58,197 nucleotides of DNA from Pseudomonas sp. AL03 (GTDB lineage: Bacteria > Pseudomonadota > Gammaproteobacteria > Pseudomonadales > Pseudomonadaceae), in the NCBI RefSeq assembly GCF_029960815.1, contig NZ_JASBRE010000028.1:1-58197 (forward strand). The letters run 5' to 3'. Positions 1 to 7,825 of the stretch are shown piece by piece. The first letter of the stretch is position 1; each line of letters opens with the position of its first letter. Below the pieces are notes generated by a model that was given only the letters and a program-made list of their open reading frames with translations, was not told the origin of the DNA and did no database searches. Position numbers and translations under genes: made by a program.

Positions 1-35
1 CCCTATCTGCGTATGCAGGTAGGGGTTTTGTTTTG
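1..35 (+). terminator. Rho-independent terminator of an upstream gene
   Basis: CCCTATCTGC (1-10) pairs with GCAGGTAGGG (15-24) around a GTAT loop, with one G-T pair, and is followed by a T-rich run (GTTTTGTTTTG). It probably ends a plus-strand gene lying left of the window. The rest of 36-235 shows nothing I can support as a gene. Confidence 0.7.
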
Positions 36-235
36 TCCGCAGGAAAGTTCGTACAAAGTTCAACCTCCGCTGTCGACGTCTTCAGGGGGCGAGCGGAGAT
101 TACCGGTACTTGATCACAATCCCTTTGAGTTTCCGACCCTCGATGGTTTTTACGTGAAACGATTGAACCAAGGCACGTCATGGGCAGGCATAGTGGGGTT
201 CCTCCGAACAATCCGCTGCCTTGAGAAAGTGAGTT

Positions 236-649
236 TCACTGATCCTTTTCGCAGTTCACCATCCACGACACACCAAACCGATCAACCAGCATGCCGAAGC
301 GAGCCGCCCAGAACGTGGCTTCCAGTGGCATGTCCACCTTGCCGCCGTCCGACAACGCAGAAAACACCCGCTCTGCCTCAGCAATGCTGTCGACGTTCAG
401 CGAAACCGAACAACCGCTCATTTCGTCAGTTGGACGGTCAGGTGTTGTGTCGGAGCCCATGATCGCCTGATCGCCTACCAGCAGGCGGGTGTGGATGATC
501 AGGTTGTGGTAGTCCGCCGGAAAGTGCTCGCGCGCGGGGCTATCGCCGAAGGTCATCATGACTTCGATCTGGCCTGGCAGGCTTTGGGCATAGAAGGTGA
601 ATGCGGCTTTGCAGTCGCCGTTGAAGATCAGGTAGGGATTGATTTTCAT
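236..649 (-). CDS. PhnB-like VOC (glyoxalase/bleomycin-resistance superfamily) protein
   Basis: This 137-aa cytoplasmic protein has the PhnB/3-demethylubiquinone methyltransferase-like VOC fold signature. It opens with MKINPYLIFNGDCKAAFTFY, continues with a central VGDQAIMGSD segment, and ends with FGMLVDRFGVSWMVN. Family members bind a metal or small ligand in a dimeric beta-alpha-beta-beta-beta cup, but most, like this one, have no proven substrate. I chose the ATG at 649 because family members begin MKINPYL and a GGAAG ribosome site lies just upstream. An in-frame ATG at 694 would add 15 atypical residues. It stands alone, with the TetR gene ending 200 bases upstream. Confidence 0.85.
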   Translation of the reverse strand: MKINPYLIFNGDCKAAFTFYAQSLPGQIEVMMTFGDSPAREHFPADYHNLIIHTRLLVGDQAIMGSDTTPDRPTDEMSGCSVSLNVDSIAEAERVFSALSDGGKVDMPLEATFWAARFGMLVDRFGVSWMVNCEKDQ

Positions 650-817
650 TTTTGGCTTCCGGTATCGAAGGTGGCGGAGGGAGGCTGGATTCACCTCCGG
701 CTCCGCAGTGATTGGGCCCCCATTAGCTAAGCGTTATATGGCGCGATTGGCAGGAATCGTTTAGACGTTTTCTCTATTGAAGTGGCGTGGCTTATGGCTT
801 CCGGCACTCACGGGTCA

Positions 818-835
818 ATCCCCAATTACGGGGAT
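818..835. repeat. Short perfect inverted repeat, possible terminator or regulatory palindrome
   Basis: ATCCCC (818-823) and GGGGAT (830-835) flank AATTAC, giving a perfect hairpin 15 bases beyond the end of the minus-strand TetR gene. It fits the CCCC-N6-GGGG pattern found before the sigma54 promoters elsewhere in this window. No sigma54 promoter lies nearby and there is no U-tract, so its role is open. Confidence 0.4.
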
Positions 836-849
836 ATCGTCCTGGTCCC

Positions 850-1452
850 TCAGGCCACTGCGCGTGGCACCGAGGGACGCAGCAAACGTTCGATGGCTCC
901 ACTCACCAGACTCTCCAACAGATCAACGCGCTCTTGCTCATCCAACGAATGTTGCGCCAGCCAGCCGGGTGCGCTGTTGAGTAAGTTGGCGATTGCATGT
1001 CCGGCGGCCAGCAGACCCTGTTCACTGAAGTGGGACCGGGCCCCGAGCATCAGCAACAGTTTGCGCTCATATTGCTCGCGCAATTGCCGAACCCGTTCCT
1101 GCTGCTCTTCATTCAGGCAGCCGCTGTCACGCTCTGCCAGACGAAAATGCCAGGGCATCTCCTGATGCAGGTTCAAATGCGCTCGGATAACGGCATGGAG
1201 TTTGTCACGTTTTGCCGGGGCCTTTTGCTCGATGCGCCCCAAGGTTGCCAGCAGTTCTTCGTAGAACTCCTCGATCAGGTCGAGCAGCAAGTGCTGTTTA
1301 CTGGGGTAATGATGATACAACGAGCCGGGGGCGAGCCCCAGGCAGGTCGCGAGCTCACGCATGCCGACTTGGCCGAAACCCTTGCTGGCGAACAGCTCCA
1401 GCACCTTGTCCCGGTACTCGGCAAAGCGCGAGCAACGCTCAGGCATAGGCAT
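850..1452 (-). CDS. TetR/AcrR-family transcriptional regulator
   Basis: This 200-aa DNA-binding repressor has an N-terminal helix-turn-helix (about residues 29-51, with MRELATCLGLAPGSLYHHYPSK-type residues) and a helical ligand/dimer domain. The Y-H-H-Y motif after the recognition helix is classic TetR. I chose the ATG at 1452 (an ATG at 1446 is equally possible). A longer frame starting at 1545 would run deep inside the dehydrogenase gene and adds unrelated residues. The start overlaps the end of the upstream 3-hydroxyacyl-CoA dehydrogenase by 14 bases, so the two are probably translationally coupled. It likely regulates that gene or a fatty/short-chain acyl-CoA pathway; this is inferred from context only. 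Confidence 0.88.
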   Translation of the reverse strand: MPMPERCSRFAEYRDKVLELFASKGFGQVGMRELATCLGLAPGSLYHHYPSKQHLLLDLIEEFYEELLATLGRIEQKAPAKRDKLHAVIRAHLNLHQEMPWHFRLAERDSGCLNEEQQERVRQLREQYERKLLLMLGARSHFSEQGLLAAGHAIANLLNSAPGWLAQHSLDEQERVDLLESLVSGAIERLLRPSVPRAVA

Positions 1453-2290
1453 GGAAGCCACGCCCCGTTTTGCGCCCCAGGTAGCCGGCGGCGACCATTT
1501 CCTTGAGCAGTGGAGCAGGGCGGTATTTGCTGTCGTTGAAGCCATCGTAGAAGGCTTCGAGGATCGCCAGCACGGTGTCCAGACCGATCAGGTCCGCCAA
1601 CGCCAGCGGCCCGATCGGCTGATTGCAGCCCAGGCGCATGCCGGCATCGATGTCTTCGGCACTGGCCAGGCCTTCCTGAAACACCAGAATTGCTTCGTTG
1701 ATCATGGGCACCAGAATCCGGTTGACCACGAAACCCGGACGGTTGCCAGCGGTGATCGCGGTTTTGCCGAGTGTTGCCGCCATGTCCAGCGCAAGTGCGT
1801 GGGTGGCGTCGCTGGTTTGCAAACCGCGAATCACCTCGATCAGGCCCATCACCGGCACCGGGTTAAAGAAGTGCAGACCGATGAAGCGCTCAGGCTGACT
1901 CACGCTGGCAGCGAGCTGGGTGATGGACAGTGACGAAGTGTTGGAGGCGATCACGCACTCGGTGCTGACCTGCGCGGCGATTTGCTGCAGCACGCGCAGT
2001 TTCAGGTCGAGGTTTTCGGTGGCGGCTTCGATCACCATTTGCACGTTCAGCAGGTTGCTGTAGTCGGTGCTGGTGTGGATTTTGTCGAGGGCGGCGAGCT
2101 TTTGCTCTTGCGTCAGCGTGTCCTTGACGATCTGCCTATCGAGGTTTTTGCCCACGGTCGTGATGGCTTTTTGCAGGGCGCTCTCGGAGATGTCGAGCAA
2201 GGTCACGTTGAAACCGGCCAAGGCGCAGACTTGCGCAATGCCGTTGCCCATTGTGCCTGCGCCGATTACGCCAATGTTTTGCAGATTCAT
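1439..2290 (-). CDS. 3-hydroxybutyryl-CoA (3-hydroxyacyl-CoA) dehydrogenase
   Basis: This 283-aa NAD-dependent enzyme oxidises (S)-3-hydroxyacyl-CoA to 3-ketoacyl-CoA in short-chain fatty acid, aromatic or butanoate catabolism. The N-terminal Rossmann motif IGVIGAGTMGNGIAQ (glycines at 10, 12 and 15) binds NAD. Also present are the SNTSSLSIT segment, the catalytic-histidine segment ERFIGLHFFNPVPVM, and the C-terminal 3HCDH dimer domain with NRPGFVVNRIL. The length is normal for the stand-alone Hbd/PaaH family. It heads a two-gene minus-strand unit with the TetR regulator and is divergent from the AraC gene at 2456. Confidence 0.92.
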   Translation of the reverse strand: MNLQNIGVIGAGTMGNGIAQVCALAGFNVTLLDISESALQKAITTVGKNLDRQIVKDTLTQEQKLAALDKIHTSTDYSNLLNVQMVIEAATENLDLKLRVLQQIAAQVSTECVIASNTSSLSITQLAASVSQPERFIGLHFFNPVPVMGLIEVIRGLQTSDATHALALDMAATLGKTAITAGNRPGFVVNRILVPMINEAILVFQEGLASAEDIDAGMRLGCNQPIGPLALADLIGLDTVLAILEAFYDGFNDSKYRPAPLLKEMVAAGYLGRKTGRGFHAYA

Positions 2291-2455
2291 GTTCCGTCCT
2301 TCCGATCAAACCCCGCGATACCTTGGCCGCCGTAGTGGCCGAAGGCGTACTATTGGCCGCGAGTCTAGAGCCGGCAGGGCGGTTGTCCTATGCCGAAACT
2401 GTTCAACGGCACTGGTGTTTTTTGCCATTCGGGTGATGGGGAGAGAAGCGTTCAC

Positions 2456-3475
2456 ATGCGGGAAAAGGACTCGGTTGCCGCCTACTTCGTGCAGGCAATG
2501 ATCCATGGGCTGGGGGAAGATCCGCAGCGTCTGAGGGTTGCGCTTGAACAGGCGGGCATCGACCCGACGTTGATGGAGCAGCCCACTGCGCGTGTGCCGG
2601 CGAGCGCGTTCGCCGCGTTGTGGTTGATACAGATCCGCGAACTGAACGATGAATTCTTCGGGCTCGACTCCCATGGCATGCCACCGGGCAGTTTCGCCCT
2701 GATCTGCCGGGCATTGATTCAGGAACCTGACCTGCACAAAGCCATGCGCCAGTGCCTGGCCAATTTCGCGCTGTTCCTCCACGACTTTCGCGGCACGCTG
2801 ACGGTGCGCGGCAAACGCGCGGTGATCAGCTTGCAGAACCACTCGCCAAACTGCGACGTCAGTCGTTTGGGCGAGGAGACGTTTCTGGTGTTGATGATCA
2901 GTCTGCTGTGCTGGCTGGGTGGGCGGCGCATCCCCATCGATCGCGCAGACTTTCGCCATGAGCGTGTGTCGCTCAGCGATGACCGTTTGCTCTGGGGACC
3001 GAACCTGACCTTTGGTGCAGAGCGCACTGAAATCGAATTCGCCAGCCACTACCTGCGTCTGCCGGTGGTCCAGGACCTGACGTCGCTGAAAGTGTTCTTG
3101 CGCACCGCGCCGCAATGGCTGGTGATCCGTTTTCGTAATCAGCACGGCCTGGCGTCGCAGGTCCATCAGCGCCTGCGTAGCAGCCATTACAGCCAGTGGC
3201 CGACCTTGCAGGCCTTCGCCCTGGAACAGCACCTGAGCCCCAGCACCTTCCGCCGAAAACTGGAGCGTGAAGGGTGTTCGTATCAGGAGATCAAAGACGA
3301 GGTGCGGCGCGGTGTTGCGTTCGAGCAACTGCGTCAGAGCAAGGCGAGTATCTGCGATATTGCCGAGCAGCTAGGCTTTCAGGAGCCGAGTGCGTTCCAT
3401 CGGGCGTTCAAGAAGTGGACGGGGGAAAGTCCGGGACGGTATCGGGCCAGGTATCAGGGGGAGCTTGCGGAGTGA
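2456..3475 (+). CDS. AraC-family regulator with arabinose-binding-like (OruR/AraC_binding_2) N-terminal domain
   Basis: This 339-aa transcription factor has an N-terminal ligand/oligomerisation domain (about 1-220, the type fused in OruR/ArgR-like Pseudomonas regulators). The C-terminal double HTH (about 240-335) carries LSPSTFRRKLEREGCSYQEIKDEVRR and the conserved second HTH ICDIAEQLGFQEPSAFHRAFKKWTGESPGRYR. I start at the ATG at 2456, preceded by GGGGAGAG; an ATG at 2390 would add 22 unusual residues and lacks a good ribosome site. Its stop overlaps the GTG start of the ABC exporter as GTGA, so it is cotranscribed with and probably controls that exporter. Confidence 0.88.
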   Translation: MREKDSVAAYFVQAMIHGLGEDPQRLRVALEQAGIDPTLMEQPTARVPASAFAALWLIQIRELNDEFFGLDSHGMPPGSFALICRALIQEPDLHKAMRQCLANFALFLHDFRGTLTVRGKRAVISLQNHSPNCDVSRLGEETFLVLMISLLCWLGGRRIPIDRADFRHERVSLSDDRLLWGPNLTFGAERTEIEFASHYLRLPVVQDLTSLKVFLRTAPQWLVIRFRNQHGLASQVHQRLRSSHYSQWPTLQAFALEQHLSPSTFRRKLEREGCSYQEIKDEVRRGVAFEQLRQSKASICDIAEQLGFQEPSAFHRAFKKWTGESPGRYRARYQGELAE

Positions 3476-5286
3476 ACCCTGTTCTTGATCGCTTCACCTC
3501 ATTGCTCGACCAGGCGAGACGCGCCTTGCTGCTGGTCTGGGCAACGTCTCGCGGACTGTTTCTGGGATTGGTGCTGGCGACGCTGATCGCCGGGGTGCTT
3601 CCGGCACTGGCGGCCTGGTTGGGGCAGCGGATTGTCGATGCAGTGGTCAGCGCCATGCAGTTGCACGCGCAACAGGGCAGTGCGCCGTTGTGGCCGGTCG
3701 TGCGTTATGTGTTATTCGAAGCGGGCGTGCTCGCGTTGCTGTCCGGGACCCAGCGTGCGCTGTCAGTCCAGCAATCGCTGTTGCGGGTGCAGTTGGGGCA
3801 GAAGGTCAACACGATGATTCTGGAAAAGGCCCAGACCTTATCGCTGGTGCAGTTCGAGAATTCCGAGTTCTACGACAAGCTGGTTCGGGTGCGGCGCGAA
3901 GCCTCGACCCGACCGCTGGCGCTGGTGATGAAATCGTTGGGGCTGATCCAGAACCTGATCGTGCTGATCAGTTTCGGTGTGTTGCTGGTGCATTTTTCGC
4001 CGTGGGCGTTGGTGTTGCTGGTGGTCGGCGCGTTACCGGTTTTCTTCGCCGAAGCGCATTTTTCTGGTGATGCTTTCAGGCTGTTCACGCGTCGCGCGCC
4101 GGAGAGTCGACAACAGAACTACATCGAGACGCTGCTCTCCCACGAGGGCTACATCAAGGAAGTCAAACTGTTCGGCTTCGCGCCGTTGCTGTTGAAGCGT
4201 TACCGCGACACGTTCGCACGTCTCTATGCCGAAGACCGGCGCCTGACACTACGTCGAGATGGCTGGGGATTTGTTCTCGGTCTACTGGGCACCGGCGCGT
4301 TTTATCTGGCATATGCCTGGGTCGTGGTCGATACCGTCCACGGCAACATCAGCCTCGGGCAGATGACCATGTACCTGGTGTTGTTCAAGCAGGGGCAGAC
4401 GGCGGTCAGCAGTAGTTTGAGTGCGATCAGCGGTCTCTACGAGGATGGCCTTTACCTCTCCAGTCTCTATGAATACCTGGCCGAGCCTGTTGTGGTGGAT
4501 ACCGGCCATCTCATCGTGGGCGCGATACCCGGCGATGGCCTGCGTTTCGAAAACGTCGGTTTCCGTTATCCGGGCGCCAGTCGCGCCGCGCTGGACGGCA
4601 TCGATCTTCACCTGGTACCCGGACACAGTCTGGCGCTGGTGGGGGAGAACGGTTCGGGCAAGACCACGCTGATCAAATTACTGACTCGGCTGTACCGTCC
4701 TGATCAGGGCCGCATCCTGCTGGACGGCAGCGATCTGCAGGCGTGGGAAGAAGACGCGCTGCGTCGGCGCATCGGGGTGATTTTTCAGGACTACATCCGC
4801 TACCAATTCTCCGTCGGCGAGAACATTGGTGTGGGTGACACGCTGGCGTTCCATGATGAGCAGCGCTGGCAGGAAGCCGCCGCTGAGGGCATGGCCGCCC
4901 CCTTCATCGAGGGACTGGATCGAGGGTATGCCACGCAATTAGGGCGGTGGTTCGCCGGGGGGCAGGAGTTGTCCGGTGGGCAATGGCAGAAGATTGCGTT
5001 GTCGCGCGCCTACATGCGGCGCAACGCCGATATCCTGATTCTGGATGAACCGACCTCGGCACTCGACCCGGCGGCGGAAGCGGCGGTGTTCGAGCATTTC
5101 AGTGAGCACACCGAAGGCCGCATGACGTTACTGATTTCCCACCGGTTTTCCAGCGTGCGCAATGCGGATCACATCATCGTGCTGGATCAGGGCGCGATCC
5201 TTGAGCGGGGCGATCACGACAGTCTGGCGGCGGCGGGTGGGCGCTATGCACAGCTGTTTGATTTGCAGGCCCGCGGTTACCGATAG
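3472..5286 (+). CDS. ABC exporter, fused membrane and ATPase domains
   Basis: This 604-aa half-transporter has an N-terminal ABC-type transmembrane domain (about 1-330, several hydrophobic helices such as LFLGLVLATLIAGVLPALAA) and a C-terminal nucleotide-binding domain. Walker A GENGSGKTT lies near residue 393, the Q-loop is VIFQDY, the signature LSGGQ is at residue 500 and Walker B is ILILDEPTSALD. It should homodimerise in the inner membrane and export a lipid, drug or peptide; the substrate is unknown. The start is the GTG at 3472, preceded by CAGGGGGA and overlapping the AraC stop by 4 bases. Cotranscription with an AraC regulator reading in the same direction is unusual. Confidence 0.88.
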   Translation: MNPVLDRFTSLLDQARRALLLVWATSRGLFLGLVLATLIAGVLPALAAWLGQRIVDAVVSAMQLHAQQGSAPLWPVVRYVLFEAGVLALLSGTQRALSVQQSLLRVQLGQKVNTMILEKAQTLSLVQFENSEFYDKLVRVRREASTRPLALVMKSLGLIQNLIVLISFGVLLVHFSPWALVLLVVGALPVFFAEAHFSGDAFRLFTRRAPESRQQNYIETLLSHEGYIKEVKLFGFAPLLLKRYRDTFARLYAEDRRLTLRRDGWGFVLGLLGTGAFYLAYAWVVVDTVHGNISLGQMTMYLVLFKQGQTAVSSSLSAISGLYEDGLYLSSLYEYLAEPVVVDTGHLIVGAIPGDGLRFENVGFRYPGASRAALDGIDLHLVPGHSLALVGENGSGKTTLIKLLTRLYRPDQGRILLDGSDLQAWEEDALRRRIGVIFQDYIRYQFSVGENIGVGDTLAFHDEQRWQEAAAEGMAAPFIEGLDRGYATQLGRWFAGGQELSGGQWQKIALSRAYMRRNADILILDEPTSALDPAAEAAVFEHFSEHTEGRMTLLISHRFSSVRNADHIIVLDQGAILERGDHDSLAAAGGRYAQLFDLQARGYR

Positions 5287-5327
5287 ATCTCAAGACTCCC
5301 GAGAAACCCGAGTCACCGCCGGGGTTG

Positions 5328-5846
5328 TCAGTTCCTTTTGTCATCGCCCGGTTCACCGCCGACATGCACGCCGTGGTCGTCACCGACTTCACCCGAGCGA
5401 TGCACACCGTGGTCATCGCCCACTTCACCGGCACGATGAACGCCGTGATCATCCCCAGGTTCAGCGTGAGTGCCACTGCGCCCGGAGGAGGATGAGGCTG
5501 AGTTGGCGGAATGCCCCGAGCCATGGTCGCTGCCACTGTGGCCGCTGCCGCTATTGCCGCTATTGCCGCCACTGCCGCTTCCACCATGACCACCACCATT
5601 GCCGCCACTGCCGCTTCCACCGTGACCACCACCATTGCCGCCACTGCCGCTTCCACCGTGACCGCCGCCATTGCCGCCGCCACCGCTTCCGCCGCTTCCG
5701 CCGCCTCCTCCACTACCGCCACCGCCACTGCCTCCGTCTTTGGCTTGAGCACTCGACACACCGGACAAGCTGTCCGGAATCAATACGGTGGATGCCGACA
5801 GAACTGCGCCAATAGCAACTGTGAGCAAAAGCTTTTTGACGTGCAT
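5328..5846 (-). CDS. Secreted Gly-rich protein with two different 12-residue repeat arrays
   Basis: This 172-aa protein has a Sec signal peptide (MHVKKLLLTVAIGAVLSAS..., cleavage probably after AQA near residue 35). A Gly/Ser linker (37-56) is followed by three near-identical 12-residue GGNGGGHGGSGS units (57-92), a Ser/His segment, and three GDDHGVHRxGEV units (131-166) ending GDDKRN. There is no known domain. The regular Asp-Asp-His and His spacing could bind metal ions; that is inference. The ribosome site GGAG precedes the ATG at 5846. It is convergent with the ABC exporter and lies downstream of gspF on the same strand, so it could be a substrate of the secretion apparatus. Confidence 0.75.
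   Translation of the reverse strand: MHVKKLLLTVAIGAVLSASTVLIPDSLSGVSSAQAKDGGSGGGGSGGGGGSGGSGGGGNGGGHGGSGSGGNGGGHGGSGSGGNGGGHGGSGSGGNSGNSGSGHSGSDHGSGHSANSASSSSGRSGTHAEPGDDHGVHRAGEVGDDHGVHRSGEVGDDHGVHVGGEPGDDKRN
5349..5456 (-). repeat. 36-bp tandem repeats coding GDDHGVHRxGEV
   Basis: Three 36-base units encode residues 131-142, 143-154 and 155-166 of the Gly-rich protein. They vary at the third-last residues (RAGEV, RSGEV, VGGEP). A partial fourth unit (GDD) closes the array. Confidence 0.8.
5571..5678 (-). repeat. 36-bp tandem repeats coding GGNGGGHGGSGS
   Basis: Three almost identical 36-base units encode residues 57-92 of the Gly-rich protein. The plus strand reads as a run of CCGCCACTGCCGCTTCCACC-type units. 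Copy number is likely to vary between strains. Confidence 0.85.
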
Positions 5847-5993
5847 ATCGTTCTCCGTCTTCTTATTCAGATTGGAACGTTGATGAATGCAACTTGCTGC
5901 TTGATTCAGTGGGTAAACACCTCAACGTACTGAACTTATTCAGTCGTAATGTCGATGATCTCTAAAACGTCCATCTCGACCCTGTTCCACGGC

Positions 5994-7181
5994 TCAGTGA
6001 ATACTCGAGGCCAGTTCGAAAATCGGGATGTACATCAGGATCACGATCAGCCCGATCAGCAGGCCGATGAAGGTCATGAGCAAGGGTTCGAACAACCGCA
6101 CGAACCATTCGATCCAGCGGCTGATTTCTTCGTCGTAGAAGTCGGCGCTGCGCTCCATCATTTGCCCGAGGTTGCCGGACTGCTCACCGGCGCGCAGCAA
6201 GCGCAGGGACACGGGGGTCACCAGCTGATTGAGCTCCAGCGCGGCCGACAGCGACTGACCCTCGCGCACCCGTTCGCAGGCCTGGTCCAGGCGCACGCGG
6301 GAGGCGACGGTGAGCAGGCCGCGAACCATGCCCATGGCGGTGACGAGGGGTATGCCGCCTTGCAGCAGAATCCCCAGCGAGCGATAGAAACGCGCCAGTT
6401 CGTACATGAAGATGCGTTGATGGACGGCCGGGAGTTTTTCAATCACGCGGTCGACGCCCCGGCGAAAGGCTGGTTGGTGCTGGAGGAAGCCGAGGGCGAT
6501 GATGATCGCCAGCAATGCGCCGAATAATTCGCCCTGATGGGCGTGGAGGAACATCCCGCTGCTCATCAGGATCTGCGACAGCCACGGCAGGTTCGAGCCC
6601 AGCCCTTCGAACACCAGGCTGAAGCGCGGGACCACGTAGCCCATCAGAAACAACACCACGCCACTTCCCACCACCAGCAACAGCAGGGGGTAGATTGAAG
6701 CGCTGACGATTTTTTGCCGGACCTCGTCCATGCGCTGGCGATAGCTGACATATCGGCCCAGGGCATCGCCCACGGCGCCGGTTTTCTCGCTGGACTGTAC
6801 TAGCGCAACATAGAGAGGGGGGAAAACCGCCGACAACTGGCCGAGTGCCTGGGAGAACGATTTGCCTTCGTAAAGCAGGCGCACCAGTTCGCTCAAGGTT
6901 TTGCGGGCCTGGGGCGCGTTCTCTTTTTCCGCCAGGCTTTCCAGCGCATCGATCAGCGGCAGGCCCGCATTGAGCAACGTGGTCAGTTCCTGGCTGAACA
7001 GCACCAGGTTGAAGGTCTCGCGCTGTCGTAAGCGCAACGCACGCCAGTGACGCTCGGCGTACAGGCTCACCACCCGATAGCCCTGGTCTTCGACGATGCG
7101 CCGGGCTTCGCTGTGGCCGAGCGCCTCGACGGTCATCGAGACTACGCCGGCCTTGCCAACGGCTTTGAGATGAAATCGCAT
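5994..7181 (-). CDS. GspF-type inner-membrane platform protein of a type II secretion-like system
   Basis: This 395-aa polytopic protein has two T2SSF domains, each followed by a membrane segment (for example VSASIYPLLLLVVGSGVVLFLMGYVVPRF) and a C-terminal LLMTFIGLLIGLIVILMYIPIF. The conserved GIPLVTAM and AGEQSGNLGQMMER motifs are present. It forms the inner-membrane core that couples the GspE ATPase to pseudopilus growth. I start at the ATG at 7181 (GGGAG ribosome site; family start MRFHLKAVG). An ATG at 7199 overlapping the gspG stop as ATGA is the alternative. It follows gspG directly, while the matching ATPase, secretin and minor pseudopilins are 14-20 kb away. Confidence 0.92.
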   Translation of the reverse strand: MRFHLKAVGKAGVVSMTVEALGHSEARRIVEDQGYRVVSLYAERHWRALRLRQRETFNLVLFSQELTTLLNAGLPLIDALESLAEKENAPQARKTLSELVRLLYEGKSFSQALGQLSAVFPPLYVALVQSSEKTGAVGDALGRYVSYRQRMDEVRQKIVSASIYPLLLLVVGSGVVLFLMGYVVPRFSLVFEGLGSNLPWLSQILMSSGMFLHAHQGELFGALLAIIIALGFLQHQPAFRRGVDRVIEKLPAVHQRIFMYELARFYRSLGILLQGGIPLVTAMGMVRGLLTVASRVRLDQACERVREGQSLSAALELNQLVTPVSLRLLRAGEQSGNLGQMMERSADFYDEEISRWIEWFVRLFEPLLMTFIGLLIGLIVILMYIPIFELASSIH

Positions 7182-7195
7182 GGTCGTCACTCCCG

Positions 7196-7630
7196 TCATT
7201 GCCAGCTGGTGACTTCTGCGTTTTCGCCTTCGCCGCCGGGTTGGCCGTCCTTGCCCATGGACAGCAAGTCGTATTCGCCGTTTTCACCGGGGTAGCGATA
7301 GGCGTAGTTACGGCCCCACGGATCCTGCGGCAGTTTTTTCTGAAGGTAAGGGCCGGTCCAGCGGGTTTCATCGCTGGGCGCGGTGACCAGCGCCGGCAAA
7401 CCCTGTTCGGTCGACGGGTAGTGACCGACCTCCAGGCGGTACAGATCCAATGCTTTGCCCAGGCCTTCTATTTGCGCCTTGGCCACCTTCACTTCGGAGC
7501 GGCCCAATTGGGCGAAATACTTCGGCGCCACGATGCCGGCCAACAGCCCCAGCACCACCAACACCACCAACAGTTCGAGCAGGGTGAACCCGCTTTGAGT
7601 ACGCGGGGTGGAACGCAAACGCTGATTCAT
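7196..7630 (-). CDS. Major pseudopilin GspG
   Basis: This 144-aa type II secretion major pseudopilin begins with a short positively charged leader. The prepilin-peptidase site is G/FTLLELLVVLVVLGLLAG (F+1, E+5). The C-terminal T2SSG domain contains YPSTEQGLPALV, LPQDPWGRNYAYRYPG and GEYDLLSMGKDGQPGGEGENAEVTSW, the family calcium-site region. The ATG at 7630 follows AGGTCATC. It is transcribed with gspF and is divergent from the lytic transglycosylase. No prepilin peptidase is in the window, so a PilD elsewhere must process it. Confidence 0.95.
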   Translation of the reverse strand: MNQRLRSTPRTQSGFTLLELLVVLVVLGLLAGIVAPKYFAQLGRSEVKVAKAQIEGLGKALDLYRLEVGHYPSTEQGLPALVTAPSDETRWTGPYLQKKLPQDPWGRNYAYRYPGENGEYDLLSMGKDGQPGGEGENAEVTSWQ

Positions 7631-7738
7631 GATGACCTCACACAGTCGGCAGAAGGGTCGCCGTGAAGGGTTATGCAATTGCCATGCACATGCTCGGACA
7701 TCCTTCTGCAACCCCTGAATTGCGGGCCTTCGCGCATC

Positions 7739-7754
7739 CGGCACAGTGCTTGCG
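7739..7754 (+). promoter_or_regulatory. Sigma54 (RpoN) -24/-12 promoter before the lytic transglycosylase
   Basis: CGGCACAGTGCTTGCG matches the RpoN consensus (GGCAC-N5-TTGC, GG and GC 12 bases apart). It predicts transcription from about 7765, 60 bases before the ATG at 7826. No CCCC-N6-GGGG site was found upstream of it. GC-rich palindromes lie just downstream at 7780-7804. Confidence 0.75.
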
Positions 7755-7779
7755 TATGGCTGGTTTACTACCGGCCATT

Positions 7780-7804
7780 GGGGCATTAGCCCCATTTTTC
7801 GGGG
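7780..7804. promoter_or_regulatory. GGGG/CCCC palindromes in the gspG-slt divergent region
   Basis: GGGG-CATTAG-CCCC (7780-7793) runs into CCCC-ATTTTTC-GGGG (7790-7804). The second resembles the CCCC-N6/7-GGGG sites found before the other sigma54 promoters. It may serve the divergent gspG promoter or act in the leader of the transglycosylase mRNA. Confidence 0.4.
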
Positions 7805-7825
7805 TCGGGCAGGGGAGGCGAAATT

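Noticed and set aside
13..462. Open frame at the left edge
   Set aside because: It begins inside a terminator hairpin, overlaps the PhnB-like gene antisense and shows no family character.
5349..5678. Regular 36-bp repeats that could suggest a CRISPR array
   Set aside because: Repeats are in frame within a secreted protein, have no unique spacers and no cas genes are nearby.
7649..7663. Possible minus-strand sigma54 promoter for gspG (CGGCGACCCTTCTGC)
   Set aside because: The predicted start would fall inside the ribosome site of gspG, leaving almost no leader.
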